Notes: generated by a model not told the origin, from the letters alone. Positions 11,091 through 21,864 are shown, counted from the first letter of the stretch. The stretch is DNA of 64,000 bases from Mesostigma viride (GCA_009746045.1 RPFO01000072.1:218105-282104), one strand, 5' to 3'. Translations and numbers: made by a program.

Positions 11091-11702
11091 AATCAAGAAT
11101 TAATAAATTATTTAATAGACACGTGACTGCGTCACGTGAGCATAAGTCCTCAGTGGGAGGGGAACATGGGATGGAATGGATGGTGTAAGCTATCTAGGTC
11201 CTAGTTACAGGGGTGTGGGCACCGCGGCCCGAATCGCTATGAATGCCATACTTGGTCACACGCGGAGCCCCCACAGGCTTGGGGGTGGTCTCCTTCATCA
11301 CTATACTTGCCATCTATCCTTGCGCACCATCTGCCTCCATATTACAGACAAACCAGGAGGCTGCCCGGGTCTGAGCCCGTCACGTCTAGTGTAGCACATG
11401 TCCATGCCGAGTCTATCACGAAAAGTCCACGGGTGGCGGCCCTGCCGCGCACGGCCTGGGGCACGCCAGGTGAGGACATAACGTCCAGGCTGGGCGGGCT
11501 TGGTGCCAGCTAGTCTATCTGATGTATCTACCTCATCTGTGCGGGCCAGGTGCCCGGCTAGGCCCAGGCGCCTGTGCCTAATAATGTGGGAAACATAGGG
11601 CAAATCAGCGTACAAATCCTCATTACTAATGTGCAAACCAAAGGGGATGTTAAGGGCCTTGCGCAGCATCTTGGTGACGGCGCCGTTGAGTCGTTGCTCC
11701 AT
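11091..11702 (-). mobile_element. 5'-truncated LINE, ORF2 C-terminal remnant, with GCCAATT target duplication
   Basis: Direct repeats GCCAATT stand at 11084-11090 and 11703-11709. Minus-strand coding (11301-11702) shows the post-RT C-terminus of a LINE ORF2: MLRKALNIPFGLHISNEDLY, HIIRHRRLGLAGHLAR and the Trp-rich ending IWRQMVRKDRW. Its 3' end carries the perfect hairpin CACGTGACTGCGTCACGTG (11120-11138) followed by an A+T-rich tail. The RT core, endonuclease and ORF1 are missing because of 5' truncation. It interrupts the 3' UTR of A1. Confidence 0.75.
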
Positions 11703-12050
11703 GCCAATTTAGCCAAGCCATGCCTATAATGAGACCTCCCATGGATGTTGCATTAAGAATATAGCCATGCTATGCCTATGCAGAGAGATGCTCTATGTTG
11801 AGAAGCCATGCCCTAGCTCTTGTATAGCTATGATGATCTTCCCCCACATGACAGGCTCCCACTTAGCTGGGCATAGCTTGATAGATCATGGGGGTGCAGG
11901 TGCCCTGGCGCACCTAGAGCAAGGGTAGCTTACATTCCCACCCTTGCAGGAAGTAGCCCAGAATGTATTAAAAGCCATATGCCCCTTCTCAGGGATATGT
12001 GCTACATGTACTCCCCACGGAGTTACGTTCCTAATTAATTAATTAATTAA

Positions 12051-12315
12051 TATCTGTGTGGGGAGCATATGAACACATCTCTGGCCTGCGCTGGTTATCT
12101 CCTTGATATGTAACACATGTCCCTGACAAGGGGCATGCATCTGGTTTTAATTAATACGTACATTCTAGGCTACAGCCTGCAGGTGCACGGGGGATGTAAA
12201 CGGCCACCTATACTCTGGGTGCACCTGCACCGCCGTGATGTATCATATACCTAAAAGGCCTGGCATGGGGTGGAAGATGATTGTGGCTAGTAGGCAATAG
12301 CTAGGGCATGGCATC
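12051..12315 (-). mobile_element. Family A-type 3'-UTR fragment
   Basis: It begins with a degenerate hairpin end and carries the typical UTR words in minus order (GGGGCAT, TACATTCTAGGCTAC, GCACCTGCACC, GGAAGATGATTG). No coding sequence remains. It appears to be the older element into which A1 was inserted. Confidence 0.5.
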
Positions 12316-13802
12316 TAGCTCACTGAGCCCGGGAGCCTTCATGGCAGCCGTGTTTTTCGGCACGCACGCCTCGCTTGTAGCCCTGTACTCGCACCTCATC
12401 TCCCACAACCGCGGCCGCTGGCCAAATGGCCTGCCCTGCAACCCCGCCGAAGATCTCCCGCTCATTCTCCGCTCGAATCGCCCCCGGCTCCAACGCTTCG
12501 CCCTCTGCTCCCTCCTCGGGCGTTCCGACGCCGAGATCTGGGCTCCCCCTCCAACCGGACGTCGGGACCGAAGCCATCGTCCGCACCCTTTCGAGGAAGC
12601 TTTCGAGCAGCACGTGACCCCCCTTGCCACAGATGTGGCGGCAATGGGAGGCACGCTGGCTGCTGAGCTCCCTCACATTTCCACCACCGTCACCTCCACC
12701 TCCACCCTCCTCGCCTCCACCTCCACTGCCACTGCCACCTCCACCGCCGCCGGCCCTCAAGGCCCAGCTCCTCGACATCGACCATGCAGCGCCTCAAGGA
12801 CACCGCCATCACCATCGAGTGCATATAGAACACCGCAGGCATCACCGCCCAGGCGGTGAAGGACATTGCCGCCAAGCCAGCCCCCGCTGGCCCAACCGGC
12901 AACGCCCCTCCCACCCAGACCTGGGCGGACCTGCTCAAGCACCACGCCACCTCCACCACCTCCACCATTGTGGCACAGCTCAAGCAACAAGCCCTGGACC
13001 TCCACGAGGAGGCCGACCGCACTCCAGCGCCGCCACAATGTCATCGTCAAGCACTTCGACAAGCCTGCAGATGAGCCCTCGACGACTCTTCTCACGGCAT
13101 TTAAGCGCGACATTCTTGCCCCCATGCACATCACTGGTGAGCTGCGGATGTCGGCTGCCCGGCCCTTCCCCGCGCGCGGCCGGGTAAGGCTGGCCCGGCT
13201 CCCCTGCTCCTCACCTTGAAGTACATGGCGGACAAGCTGTTGCTTCTTAAAAACCGTAATAAGCTCTCGAGGACTCACTTCACGCTGGACGACGACCTGA
13301 CCCTGCATGGCCCAGCAACAACGGCGACGCCAGCTATGGCCGACCCACCTCCATGAGCTCAGGCAAAGCGCAGGGGGGGAACCGGTATACTGGAGGGGGG
13401 ACGTTATCCACGTCGACCACAAGCCTTGGCAGGCACCCCCAGCTAGTCTAGGGAATATAGCAGTAGTGTAGATTAGTAAGGCTTAGCCTACCACGCGGCC
13501 CCAGCGCATGTGCGCCCATAATGGCCATAGATGATGAATTTGGCCATTATGGGATAGATGAATTTAGCTCAGCCCTGCCTATACAGAGCTAGGTTCACTC
13601 TCTGATGAGAAGCCATGCCCTAGCTCTTGTATAGCAATGGTGATCTTCCCCCCCCATATGATGAGGCCCCCCTAAGTTAGGTTGAGCTCTGAGACTCTGG
13701 TGGTGTTGGTGCCCTTGGTGCACCGAGAGCAAGTGTCGTTTACATTCCCACCCTTGCAGGAAGTATAGCTTAGAATGTATTAAAAGCCATATGCCCCATT
13801 CT
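12316..13802 (+). mobile_element. Family A copy A2, 5'-truncated
   Basis: The coding part starts within the central segment (SPGAFMAAVFFGTHASL) with no 5' UTR. It runs through SNRPRLQRFALCSLLGRSDAE, EQHVTPLATDVAAMGGTLAAE, the Pro/Thr/Ser-rich linker and an RRM-like region to the C-terminal words near 13430, with several frame breaks. The 3' UTR follows to about 13795 and runs into a shared (TTAA)n tract at 13803-13833, where copy A3 begins in opposite orientation. Confidence 0.6.
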
Positions 13803-13833
13803 CCATGGGATTAATTAATTAATTAATTAATTA
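13803..13833. repeat. (TTAA)n tail joining A2 and A3 tail to tail
   Basis: A pure ATTA tract lies between the 3' end of the plus-oriented A2 and the 3' hairpin (ACTCCGTTGGGAGT, about 13841-13854) of the minus-oriented A3. Confidence 0.75.
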
Positions 13834-15885
13834 GGAACATAACTCCGTTGGGAGTATCTGTAGCACATATAGCCCAGAGAAGCCGGGCATATGAGCCTGT
13901 AATACATTCTGGGCTACTTCCTGCAAGGGTGGGAATGTAAACAACACTTGCTCTAGGTGCCCCAAGGGCACCTGCATCCCCATGATCTATCACGCTATGC
14001 CCAGCTGAGGGCCAGGGAGCCTGTCATGGGGGGGAAGATCAGCATAGCTATACAAGAGCCAGAGCGCGGCATCTCAGCAGAGAACAGCTCTCTGCATGGG
14101 CACAGCATAACTAAATAAAGCTAGGCATCATCTGGAGTGTGGCACATCATAGGCACACATGTACATGGCTAAATAGTGCTCGGGAATCAGCTGGTATAAT
14201 GCATGTAGGAGGCGTACATGTACGTACATGGCCACGGTCAATCTATTCTACACTACTGCTGATGTATTCGATCCCCTAAGCTGGGGCGTCTGGAGTCGCT
14301 TGGGCCGCGGGAGTCGCATGCCAGGGCTTGTGGCCGACGTAGATGGCCGCCCCCTTGCAGTACACCGGCTGCCCCGCCTTGGTCTGCCGGAGCTGGAGGT
14401 ATACCCTCCTATCCTATAGGTCGGCCATAGCTCCCGTCGCCGTTGTTGCTGCGCCACTGAGGGTCAAGTCGTCGTCCACGGTGAAGGGAGTGTTCTCGAG
14501 CCGCTTGCGGCGTCTGAGAAACGAAATCTTTTCCGATGGGCTCTCAAAGATGAGAAGAAGCGGAGGCGCCCCGGCCTTACCCCGCGCGCGGGGGAGGCGG
14601 TGGGCGGTCAGCTTAATCTCACCCAGAAGGCCCATGCGATCAAGGATTTTGCTCTCAAACGCACGTGCAAGCTTGAATCTCGGAATTCTCACCTTCCTCC
14701 ATGTCGAAGTTCTTGAGTACAGTATGGCGTTGAGGCTGCGCTTGGCGAGCTCGGCCTCCTCGCGGAGGTCAAGCGTCTGCCGCTGGAGCTGGGCTGCGAC
14801 GGCGGAGGTGGTGGAGGTGGTATGTTGCTTAAGCATGTCCGCCCAGGTCGCGATGGGAGGTCCAGCATCGTCGGCCAGGCCAGCAGGGGCTGGCTTGGCG
14901 GCAATGTCCTTCGATCACCGCCTGGGCAGTCAGGCCTGCGGTGTTCTGCAGGACCTCGACAGCGATGGCATTGTCCTTAAGACGCTGGTCGATGTCGCGG
15001 AGCTGGGCGGTCACTGATGGAGTCGGTGGAGGCGGAGGGGGGGGGGGGTGGAAGCGAGGAGGGTGGCGGTCACTGGCGGTGGGGTTGGTGGGGAGCTCAG
15101 CAGCTAGCGTGCCGCCCATTGCCGCCACATCTGTGGCAAGGGGGGTCACGTGTTGCTCGAAAGCCTCCTTACAGTAAGGAGGGCGCGGACGATGGATTCT
15201 GTCGCAACGGTGGGGGGCGGTGGGGGGGGAGCCCAGATCTCGGTGTCGGAGCGCCCGAGGAGGGAGCAGAGGGCGAAGCGTTGGAGCTTGGGGCGATTGA
15301 TGCGGGCAATTCGCGGGAGATCCTCGACGGGGTCGCCCAGGTTGGCCACCTGGCCAGCGGCCGCGGTTGTGGGAGCACAGGTGCGAGCACAGGTCCATAA
15401 GCGAGGCGTACGTGCCGAAAAACACGTCTTCCATGAAGGCTCCTGGGCTGCGTTTCCAGAAGCCATAGGCGTTGAAGCCGTTGATTTCAAAGGCGATCTC
15501 GTCCCAGTGCGGCTTGGCAGGGCGACTGCGCTTGGGCTCAGGCGAGGCAGATGGCGAGGCAAGCCCGGGGGGCTGGGCGAGCACCAGTGCATGCGCGACT
15601 AGTGTCACCGCTGCCTGCCGGACCTGATGGCGAAGCTGCAGCCGGAGCTGCAGACGTATTTTCACTTTTTCAGGGCTTAACGCATTCGCCAGGCTGCGTT
15701 GCGTAGATGAGCGTTCGCTCATCATATATTGCGTAATAGCTTCGGAAAATTATATCAGTGTGTGCGTCTTAGAAAGACGCGTCGATTGTGATATTCACGG
15801 CTAAATTCGGTGCTCAAACGTGAAAGTTATGAGCTCCGCCGTCAGCGGCCATGGCTACCTCGTGGCTCGTGGCTCGTGGCTCGAT
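13834..15885 (-). mobile_element. Family A retroposon copy A3, full length (about 2.05 kb)
   Basis: It has all parts in order on the minus strand: three CGTGGCT heptamers at the 5' end (about 15863-15885), a 5' UTR with hairpin 15764-15780, an ORF starting at 15725, a 3' UTR and a 3' hairpin with tail. It is the best uninterrupted ruler for the family. Confidence 0.7.
14248..15725 (-). pseudogene. Family A ORF1-like protein, copy A3, frame-broken
   Basis: From the N-terminus: RSSTQRSLANALSPEK; SASPEPKRSRPAKPHW; a conserved region with FGTYASLMDLCSHL; EQHVTPLATDVAAMGGTLAAE; a Pro-rich linker; QRLKDNAIAVEVLQNTAGLT; a helix; then the RRM/CTD part with PPLLLIFESPSEKISFL and VDDDLTL. Several frame changes are needed. 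One is a 4-nt insertion within 14672-14680 (the gap in the ENSEKLARAFE motif) that is also present in copy A5. The likely function of the parent is RNA binding in a retroposon RNP. Confidence 0.6.
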
Positions 15886-16089
15886 AGTGAGGGAGGGCTA
15901 TTCTCTGGGATATGTGCTACATATTCTCCCAACGGAGTTATGTTCCTAATTAATTAATTAATTAATCTAGCTCAGCAGAGATGCCGGAGTAACTCTCTGC
16001 ATGGGCAAAGCAAGGCTAACTACTGAAAGGCTAATGCAGCATTTGGTGTGGGTCCCATCATATATAATAGGCATATAGGGAGACGCACT
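15886..16089. mobile_element. Family A 3'-end scraps and (TAAT)n tail
   Basis: A short plus-oriented A 3' end (GGGATATGTGCTACATATTC, then a CTCCCAACGGAGTT hairpin) ends in a TAATTAATTAATTAAT tract at about 15947-15966. It is followed by a minus-oriented piece of A 3' UTR up to about 16089. Nothing here is coding. Confidence 0.5.
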
Positions 16090-16152
16090 CGCCAGTATAA
16101 TTGGTTACGGCTGAAACGCAGTACCGAAAAGTTACGGACGTGACAGGCAGCT

Positions 16153-17553
16153 ATGACGACTCCAAAAGCAAAACGAGGTTTGGAAAAGGAGCTTTCCGGC
16201 TCCCAGCCCAACCCACTCGCCATTGTCCTTGCCCAGCCATCTGGGCCCGCGATTAAAGCCATCGCCAGCAAACCCATCGCCTAGCGCCGCGCCCGAGCGG
16301 CCCCAAGAAACCCTGCCACGAACACAAATGGCGACAGTACCTACTACCAGACTACGAACGCTTTTCTTTCAGCAACTGGCTGCAACTGACCAAGGAAGAA
16401 TGTGCCGAAATAGTCCAGGTTTTAGCACAGGAGCGCAAGCTCCTTGGGCCCGTAGGGCCCATCCCCGCTGACGACCTGGAGGGGTTCTTCGCCCTGCCAG
16501 AAATCAACCACCGCCTCGCTATCCTGTGCAGCTTCTTCCAGCAAACTGTTAATAATATGGGCATCGTCGCTAAGCTCCGCACCCCAGCCTGGCCTAGCTG
16601 CGCAGCCGGCAGCCACATCGGCTCCCTCCCTCTGCAAGGATGACATCCGAGCAGTGCTGAAGGAGCACGTGACCTGGCCGTTGGCCGAGAAGCTGCATGA
16701 CCTCGATCGCTGAACACAGTGGAGGCCCGGCCGTCTCCAATGTGGAAACCAAGGTCGTCCACAAGCTCCAAACTCAGTTCACGGCGCTGCACACCGCGGC
16801 CCAGGCATCTGAGACGCACACTGCACTTTTCTCTCGCCAAAACCAGGTGGAGGGCAAGTGCGGCGTGCTCATGAAGAAGCTTGCATGAAGCCATCACCGC
16901 CCACACCGAGGCCCTGGCCACACAGGTCCCAAAGATAGCGGAGCAGACGGCCACCATCGCATCCCGGCCACCCCGGCAGGATGATGGCGACCTCCCGCCG
17001 CTCTCCTATGCCGGCTATGCGGACCTGCTGCGGACAGCGACCGCCTCAACCACTGACGCCATCGCTACGAAACTCCAGGAGCTTGAAGACCTCCGCCAGG
17101 CAAAACAACTGGAGGCCACTGATCGCGCTCGCCGGCGCGACTGCCGGGTGGTGCTGCGTCCCTTCCCCCAGAAGCCAGGTGAGACGTCAACCACCCTTGC
17201 ATGCCGACGAGCTCAAGGACCAGCTCCTTACCCTCATGGGCCTGGTAGGTGAGGTAGAACTGCGTGGGTGCCACCGCCTTCGATCGATCCCACTCACGGG
17301 ACAAATATAGGCAGCTCCCCCACCAGTCCTGCTCACCTTCCCCTCCCCTGAGGACAAGCCGAGCGGCTCCTTTCTCGTCGCAAGAGGCCGGTTGCACGAC
17401 CTCACCTGGACGCTGGACGACGACCTGACCCCCGCTCAGCAGCAGCAGCGACGCGACCTGTGGCCGGAATACCTCCGCCACAAGCAGGACCCCCAGAAGC
17501 CCAAGGTGTACTGGAGGGGCGGGGACCTGATGATCAACCACAAGATGTGGTAG
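16153..17553 (+). pseudogene. Family B ORF1-like protein, copy B1, disrupted
   Basis: It starts MTTPKAKRGLEKELSGSQ, then hits a stop after about 43 codons. The conserved text continues in other frames: KWRQYLLPDYERFSFSNWLQ, ECAEIVQVLAQERKLLGPVG, LPEINHRLAILCSFFQQ, and a helical region around PLSYADLLR-type words. It finishes with an RRM/CTD region (FPSPEDK; LDDDLTPAQQQQRRDLWPEY; KVYWRGGDLMINHKMW). The C-terminal half is clearly homologous to family A; the N-terminal half is not obviously so. The inferred parent is an ORF1p-type RNA-binding protein without RT. Confidence 0.6.
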
Positions 17554-17873
17554 CTCCCTCAGCGGGCTAGAATAATATAGCCCTAGCAAAGTAGCAATTG
17601 TATTCATTGGTAGTCACTGCCGCCATGGCAGCCATGCCTAGAATGTTTGCCTAGCGCTGTGCCACCATCATCATACCTAGTCACGTGCATCGCTACTAAC
17701 ACACGGTACCGACAACCCGCCATACATAGCCTTAGCTTAGCCCTCGCCGGTACAGCCATATGCTACTCGGTACGTCCCGGCTATGATCAGATTACAGTAC
17801 TGGCCCACGCTCGACTTGTTATGATATGCTCACATGGGTCTTATTGCACCCGCAGAACTTAATTGCCGGATCG

Positions 17874-18098
17874 TAAGTAAGTAAGTAAGTACTTGCGTGT
17901 CATGCGCGAAGGCATGCCACGGAGTACTATTATGCTTATCTCATTAGAAAAAATAATTACACAAAAGTTTAAACAAATATCGTCTGCATCATTCCCCAAC
18001 CATGAAGCACTCGATGGGGATGTAATCCTCATCCGAGCTGTCCTCTACTGTATAATGGCATACAAGGCGGTACGGGGTATAGCGGCGCTATCCGGCCG
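17874..18098 (-). mobile_element. Short retroposon insertion with (TAAG)4 tail and 10-bp target duplication
   Basis: TGCCGGATCG is duplicated at 17864-17873 and 18099-18108. The uninterrupted sequence exists at the matching place of another B 3' UTR (about 21185-21195). One end is (TAAG)4, read as the 3' tail of a minus-oriented retroposon. No coding capacity and no tRNA-like internal promoter is visible. It may be a SINE or a severely truncated LINE of another family. Confidence 0.6.
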
Positions 18099-18317
18099 TG
18101 CCGGATCGTCTATCGTGTCCGATGGCAGCTGTGGCATGCCTCTGGCATGAAGGAGAAAGGGGGTCTCTGCCCTTTCTTCCTGTTGTGCACGGCACAGGGA
18201 TTAAAAGCACTACGGTGCTCCATGACTCCCCAACGCGAGCAGGAGTTCAATTAATTCATTAATAGGCATGCATGTGCATGGCCAGTTGGCCACATCTACT
18301 AAGCCTTACTAGTCTAG

Positions 18318-18380
18318 GTTAAATAGTGTCGGAACCTTTTTGCCACTTGCTGCGGCAACAGGTCCGGAACACTATTTAAC
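18318..18380. repeat. 63-bp foldback element (hairpin copy 2)
   Basis: GTTAAATAGTGT (18318-18329) pairs with ACACTATTTAAC (18369-18380). Inside lies the TTGCC/GGCAA hairpin (18340-18358) shared with 3013-3033. It could be a minimal MITE or a structured RNA gene end; no flanking duplication was recognised. Confidence 0.45.
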
Positions 18381-18565
18381 GTACCTGTCTACACTACTCC
18401 TATAGTCCCCTTGGCTGGGGTTGCTGGGGGTGCTGGGGCGGCGGGGGTCGATCGCCTGCCAGGGCTTGTGGTCGACGTAGATGACCGCCCCCCTCCAGTA
18501 TACGTACCGGCTTCTTCCCTGCCGCTCACCCACTCACCATGCAGCAATGCAATACTACGTGCTAC
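18381..18565 (-). mobile_element. Family A ORF tail fragment
   Basis: Reading on the minus strand, the segment encodes the last residues of the A protein (GGRSSTSTTSPG-type frame; cognate of YWRGAVIHVDHKPWQA) and adjacent 3' UTR words (CTACACTACT, TAGTCC). It is truncated on both sides. Confidence 0.5.
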
Positions 18566-18803
18566 ACGAGCCGACATGGCTGACGGCGGAGCTCAGAACT
18601 TTTGCATCTGAGCCCAAGATTCAGTCATGCAGATCACTTGCAACCGATGCGTCTTTTCTAGGCGCATCTGCTACTTTAATCGGTTACAGCTGTAACGCAG
18701 CCGGTACATATTGTGACACGCCTGAAGCTATTACGCAAAGCACCATGTCTTCTAATTAAGACGCGCACGCTGATATATTTTCCCGAAGCTATTACGCAAT
18801 ATT

Positions 18804-20892
18804 ATGACGAGCGAACGCTCCTCTACGCAACGCAGCCTCAGGGCGGCTGCGCTTAGCCCTGAAAATACATCTGCAGCTTCAGCTGCAGCTTTGCCCTCCG
18901 GCCCTGATGAAGGCAGCAGTGCCACTAGCCAAGCACTACAGTGCATGGTCGCCTCGCCCCCTGGGATCGACGCCTCTCCAGCTAGCCGCGTCGCCTGAGC
19001 CCAAGCGCAGTTGCCCTGCCGAGCCGAGCTGGGAAGATGTCGACTTTGACGCCAGCCAGCCCGGCTTTTTTGACAAGCTCATCCACAACAAAATCTTACG
19101 TTTCGTGTCTTGGGGAATCATCGCACGCCTCGCTTATTGAAATGTGCAAGCAGCTCTACAACCAGGGCGCCGCCTCTGTAACATGCCTGGCTTATGAGGC
19201 ACCCATGCGCATACATCACCACCGTCGCCCGACCCCACCCGTTCAGCAATACGTCCTCTTCTCCCTCCTTAATTGGACGCTCCATCCACGGGCAGGAGCT
19301 CTGGCCCCGGCCCCGCCCCCCGCTCACCACCACCTTGACCGAGGCCACTGGCATCCGCTCCATCCTCAAGGAGGCCCTCGATGAGCACTCATGACTCCCC
19401 TTGCTGCAGATGTGGCAGCCCTGGGCGGCACAACAATGGCTGCCAAGCTCCCCCTTCTCTCCACCACCGCCAGCTAGTGACCGCCACCTCCACCCTCCTC
19501 GCCTCCGCCTCCAAAGCCACCACCGACACCACCGACACCATCACTGCCCAGCTCCTCGACATCGACTGAGCGCCTCAAGGACAACGCCATCGCCATCGAG
19601 TGCCTGCAGAACACCGGCCGCGGGCCTCACCGCCCAGCCGGGCGGTGAAGGACATTAATCAATTGCCGCCAGGTCAGCCCCGGCTAGCCCAGCCGGCGAT
19701 GCCCCTGGACCGGCCACCCAGACCTGGTGGGCCGCCATGTTGCTGCATGAACCACACCACCACGTCCACCACCGCCACCTCCGCCATCGCTGCACCGAGC
19801 TCAAGCAGCAGACCGGCTCGACCGCCCCGGCGAGGATCGAGGCTGAGCTCGACAACTATAGCGTAGCCGCAACGTCATCGTCAAGCACTTCGACCTGCTG
19901 GTGAGCTGACCCCACGTCCTTTGCCAAGGCGTTTGAGAACACCTAGAGCTCAAGGACCAGCTCCTTACCCTGATGGGCCTGGTAGGTGAGGTATAGAACC
20001 GTGCGTGGGTGCCACCGCCTTAATTCCCCACTCACTGGACAAGGCGGCTCCCCCACCAGTCCTGCAGCAGCTCACCTTCCCCTCCCGTGAGGACAAGCAG
20101 CGGTTCCTTACTCGTCGCAAGAGGTTGCACGACCTCACCTGGACGCTGAACGACGACCTGACCCCCGCTCAGCAGCAGCAGCGACGCGACCTGTGGCCGG
20201 AATACCTTCGCACCACAAGCAGGACCCCCAGAAGCCCAAGGTGTACTGGAGGGGCGGGGACCTGATGATCAACCACAAGATGTGGACGCCCCGGCCTGCG
20301 GGCTAGAATAGGTAGAACTGCGTGGGTGCCACCGCCTTAATTCCCCACTCACTGGACAAGGCGGCTCCCCCACCAGTCCTGCAGCAGCTCACCTTCCCCT
20401 CCCGTGAGGACAAGCAGCGGTTCCTTTCTCGTCGCAAGAGGTTGCACGACCTCACCTGGACGCTGGACGACGACCTGACCCCCGCTCAGCAGCAGCAGCG
20501 ACGTGACCTGCACATGGCCGGAATACCTCCGCGCCACAAGCAGGACCCCCAGAAGCCCAAGGTGTACTGGAGGGGCGGGGACCTGATGATCAACCCTCTT
20601 CGCCTTCCCCACTCACGGGACAAGGCGGCTCCCCCACCAGTCCTGCAGCAGCTCACCTTCCCCTCCCGTGAGAACAAGCAGCGGTTCGATCCTTTCTCGT
20701 CGCAAGAGGTTGCACGACCTCGCCTGGACGCTGAACGACGACCTGACCCCCGCTCAGCAGCAGCAGCGACGCGACCTGTGGCCGGAATACCTCCGTGCCA
20801 CAAGCAGGACCCGGCCCCAGAAGCCCAAGGTGTACTGGAGGGGCGGGGACCTGATGATCAACCACAAGATGTGGACGCCCCCTGCGGGCTAG
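18804..20892 (+). pseudogene. A/B chimeric ORF1-like protein with triplicated C-terminal domain, frame-broken
   Basis: It opens MTSERSSTQRSLRAAALSPE (A-type). It continues SPEPKRSCPAEPSWEDVDFD, a shortened central part, EHSTDS-type remnants and a Thr/Ser/Pro linker, all needing frame changes. The B-type RRM/CTD unit (FPSREDKQRFL; LTWTLDDDLTPAQQQQRRDL; KVYWRGGDLMI) appears three times head to tail at about 19990-20306, 20308-20594 and 20595-20892. The first and third units carry the terminal TAG. It cannot make the full protein as read. Confidence 0.6.
19990..20892 (+). repeat. Three tandem copies (about 290-300 bp each) of the B C-terminal domain
   Basis: The units share GAACTGCGTGGGTGCCACCG, CAAGGCGGCTCCCCCACCAG and TGGAGGGGCGGGGACCTGAT at matching offsets. 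The junctions differ: unit 1 to 2 follows the stop codon, while unit 2 to 3 joins inside the last codons. This suggests unequal or template-switch amplification rather than replication of a fixed repeat. Confidence 0.7.
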
Positions 20893-21349
20893 AATAGCTA
20901 ATAGCCCTAGCTTGTATGTATCCATTGCAATGGTAGTCACTGCCGCCATGCATGGCAGCCATGCCTATAGAATGTTTGCCTAGCGCTGTGCCACCATCAT
21001 CATACCTAGTCACGTGCACCGCTACTAACACACGGTACACAACCCGCCATACATAGCCTTAGCTTATTAGGAGCCCTCGTACAGCCATGCTACTCGGTAC
21101 GTCCTGCATGGCTATGCTCAGATTACTTGCCCACGCTCCTTGTTATGATATATGCTCGCATGGGTCTTATTGCACCCACAGATCTTGCCGGATCGTTTAC
21201 CGAGTCCGATGGCAGCTGTGGCATGCCTTTGTGGCATGAAGGAGAAAGGGGGTCTCTGCCCTTTCTTCCTGTTGTGCACACACGGATTAAAAGCACTTCG
21301 GTGCTCCGTGACTCCCCAACGGGAGCACGAGTTTAATTAATTCAATGAG

Positions 21350-21864
21350 AACACCGATCCTTGTCCCCATGGCTCAGACTCAACGGAAAATAATATTATG
21401 AATACTGCTTCTGGCATTCGCGCCAGCTCGCGGTTCTAAAACTAGTTACCGGATTTGTATGTACGAGTAAAACTGGTAACTAGAAGTAGGGTTAAGGTCA
21501 AGCCGGGGTTGATCCCTGATCCGCCTTCCCCGCTCGCGGGGTAAGGCGGGACCGCCCCCGCTTCTCCTCACCTTTGGTGGCACTGCATGGCGAATATAAG
21601 CTGGAGTTCCTCCAGCGTCACAAGGGGCTTGGGGGGACCTCCTACTACACGCTGGATGTCGACGTGACCCTGGCCCAGCAACAACGTCGACTCGGACAGG
21701 AGCTATTGCCGACCTACCTCCAGCTCCAGCAGACGGCGGGGAAGAAGCCAGTAATCGACGGTATACTGGAAGGGGGCGGTCATATACGTTGACCACAAGC
21801 CCTGGCAGGCGCCCCCGGCCTGCCCCAGCTCGACCCCAGCACCTAGCCTAGGGGGATAGCGCCC
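21350..21864 (+). mobile_element. Family A copy A7, left part (ORF tail), 5'-truncated
   Basis: From about 21520 the text is the A-type end: CCGCTCGCGGGGTAAGGCGG, LEFLQRHKGL, DVTLAQQQRR, a GAGGCGGTC-type ending near 21780 and CCTAGCCTAGGGG at 21843-21855. The A 3' UTR then resumes on the far side of an insertion at about 23545. The stretch 21350-21510 is non-coding and contains a CTAGTTACC/GGTAACTAG inverted pair. Confidence 0.5.

Larger units (their letters stand above)
5838..12050 (+). mobile_element. Family A retroposon copy A1, full-length but split by two insertions
   Basis: The element starts with CGAGCCA heptamers at about 5836 and ends with the hairpin ACTCCCCACGGAGT near 12010-12023 plus a TAATTAAT tail. 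Its body is split by an insertion at 7154-10777 and by a LINE fragment at 11091-11702. Removing these leaves about 2.0 kb: a 5' UTR of about 155 bp, one ORF and a 3' UTR of about 400 bp. The flanks TAATTAATTAATATCTCCGTG and TAATTAATATCTGTGTG look like a long duplication, so A1 itself seems to have landed in the tail of another element. Confidence 0.7.
16090..18262 (+). mobile_element. Family B retroposon copy B1, near full length with an internal 225-bp insertion
   Basis: The 5' UTR contains GTTACGGCTGAAACGCAG. The ORF starts at 16153 and ends at 17551-17553. The 3' UTR ends in the B-type hairpin (GGTGCTCC...GCGAGCAGG) near 18218-18245 and a TTAATTCATTAAT tail. Without the insertion at 17874-18098 the element is about 1.95 kb, the same size and layout as family A. 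Confidence 0.65.
18566..21349 (+). mobile_element. Chimeric retroposon AB1: family A 5' half joined to family B 3' half
   Basis: The 5' UTR has GCTGACGGCGGAGCTCAGAA and ends GCAATATTATG at 18804. The N-terminus is of A type. From about 19950 the sequence is of B type (CTCAAGGACCAGCTCCTTAC), with a B 3' UTR and the B hairpin GTGCTCCGTGACTCCCCAAC near 21299-21327 and a TTTAATTAATT tail. A threefold tandem repeat of the C-terminal region makes it longer than its relatives. Confidence 0.6.
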
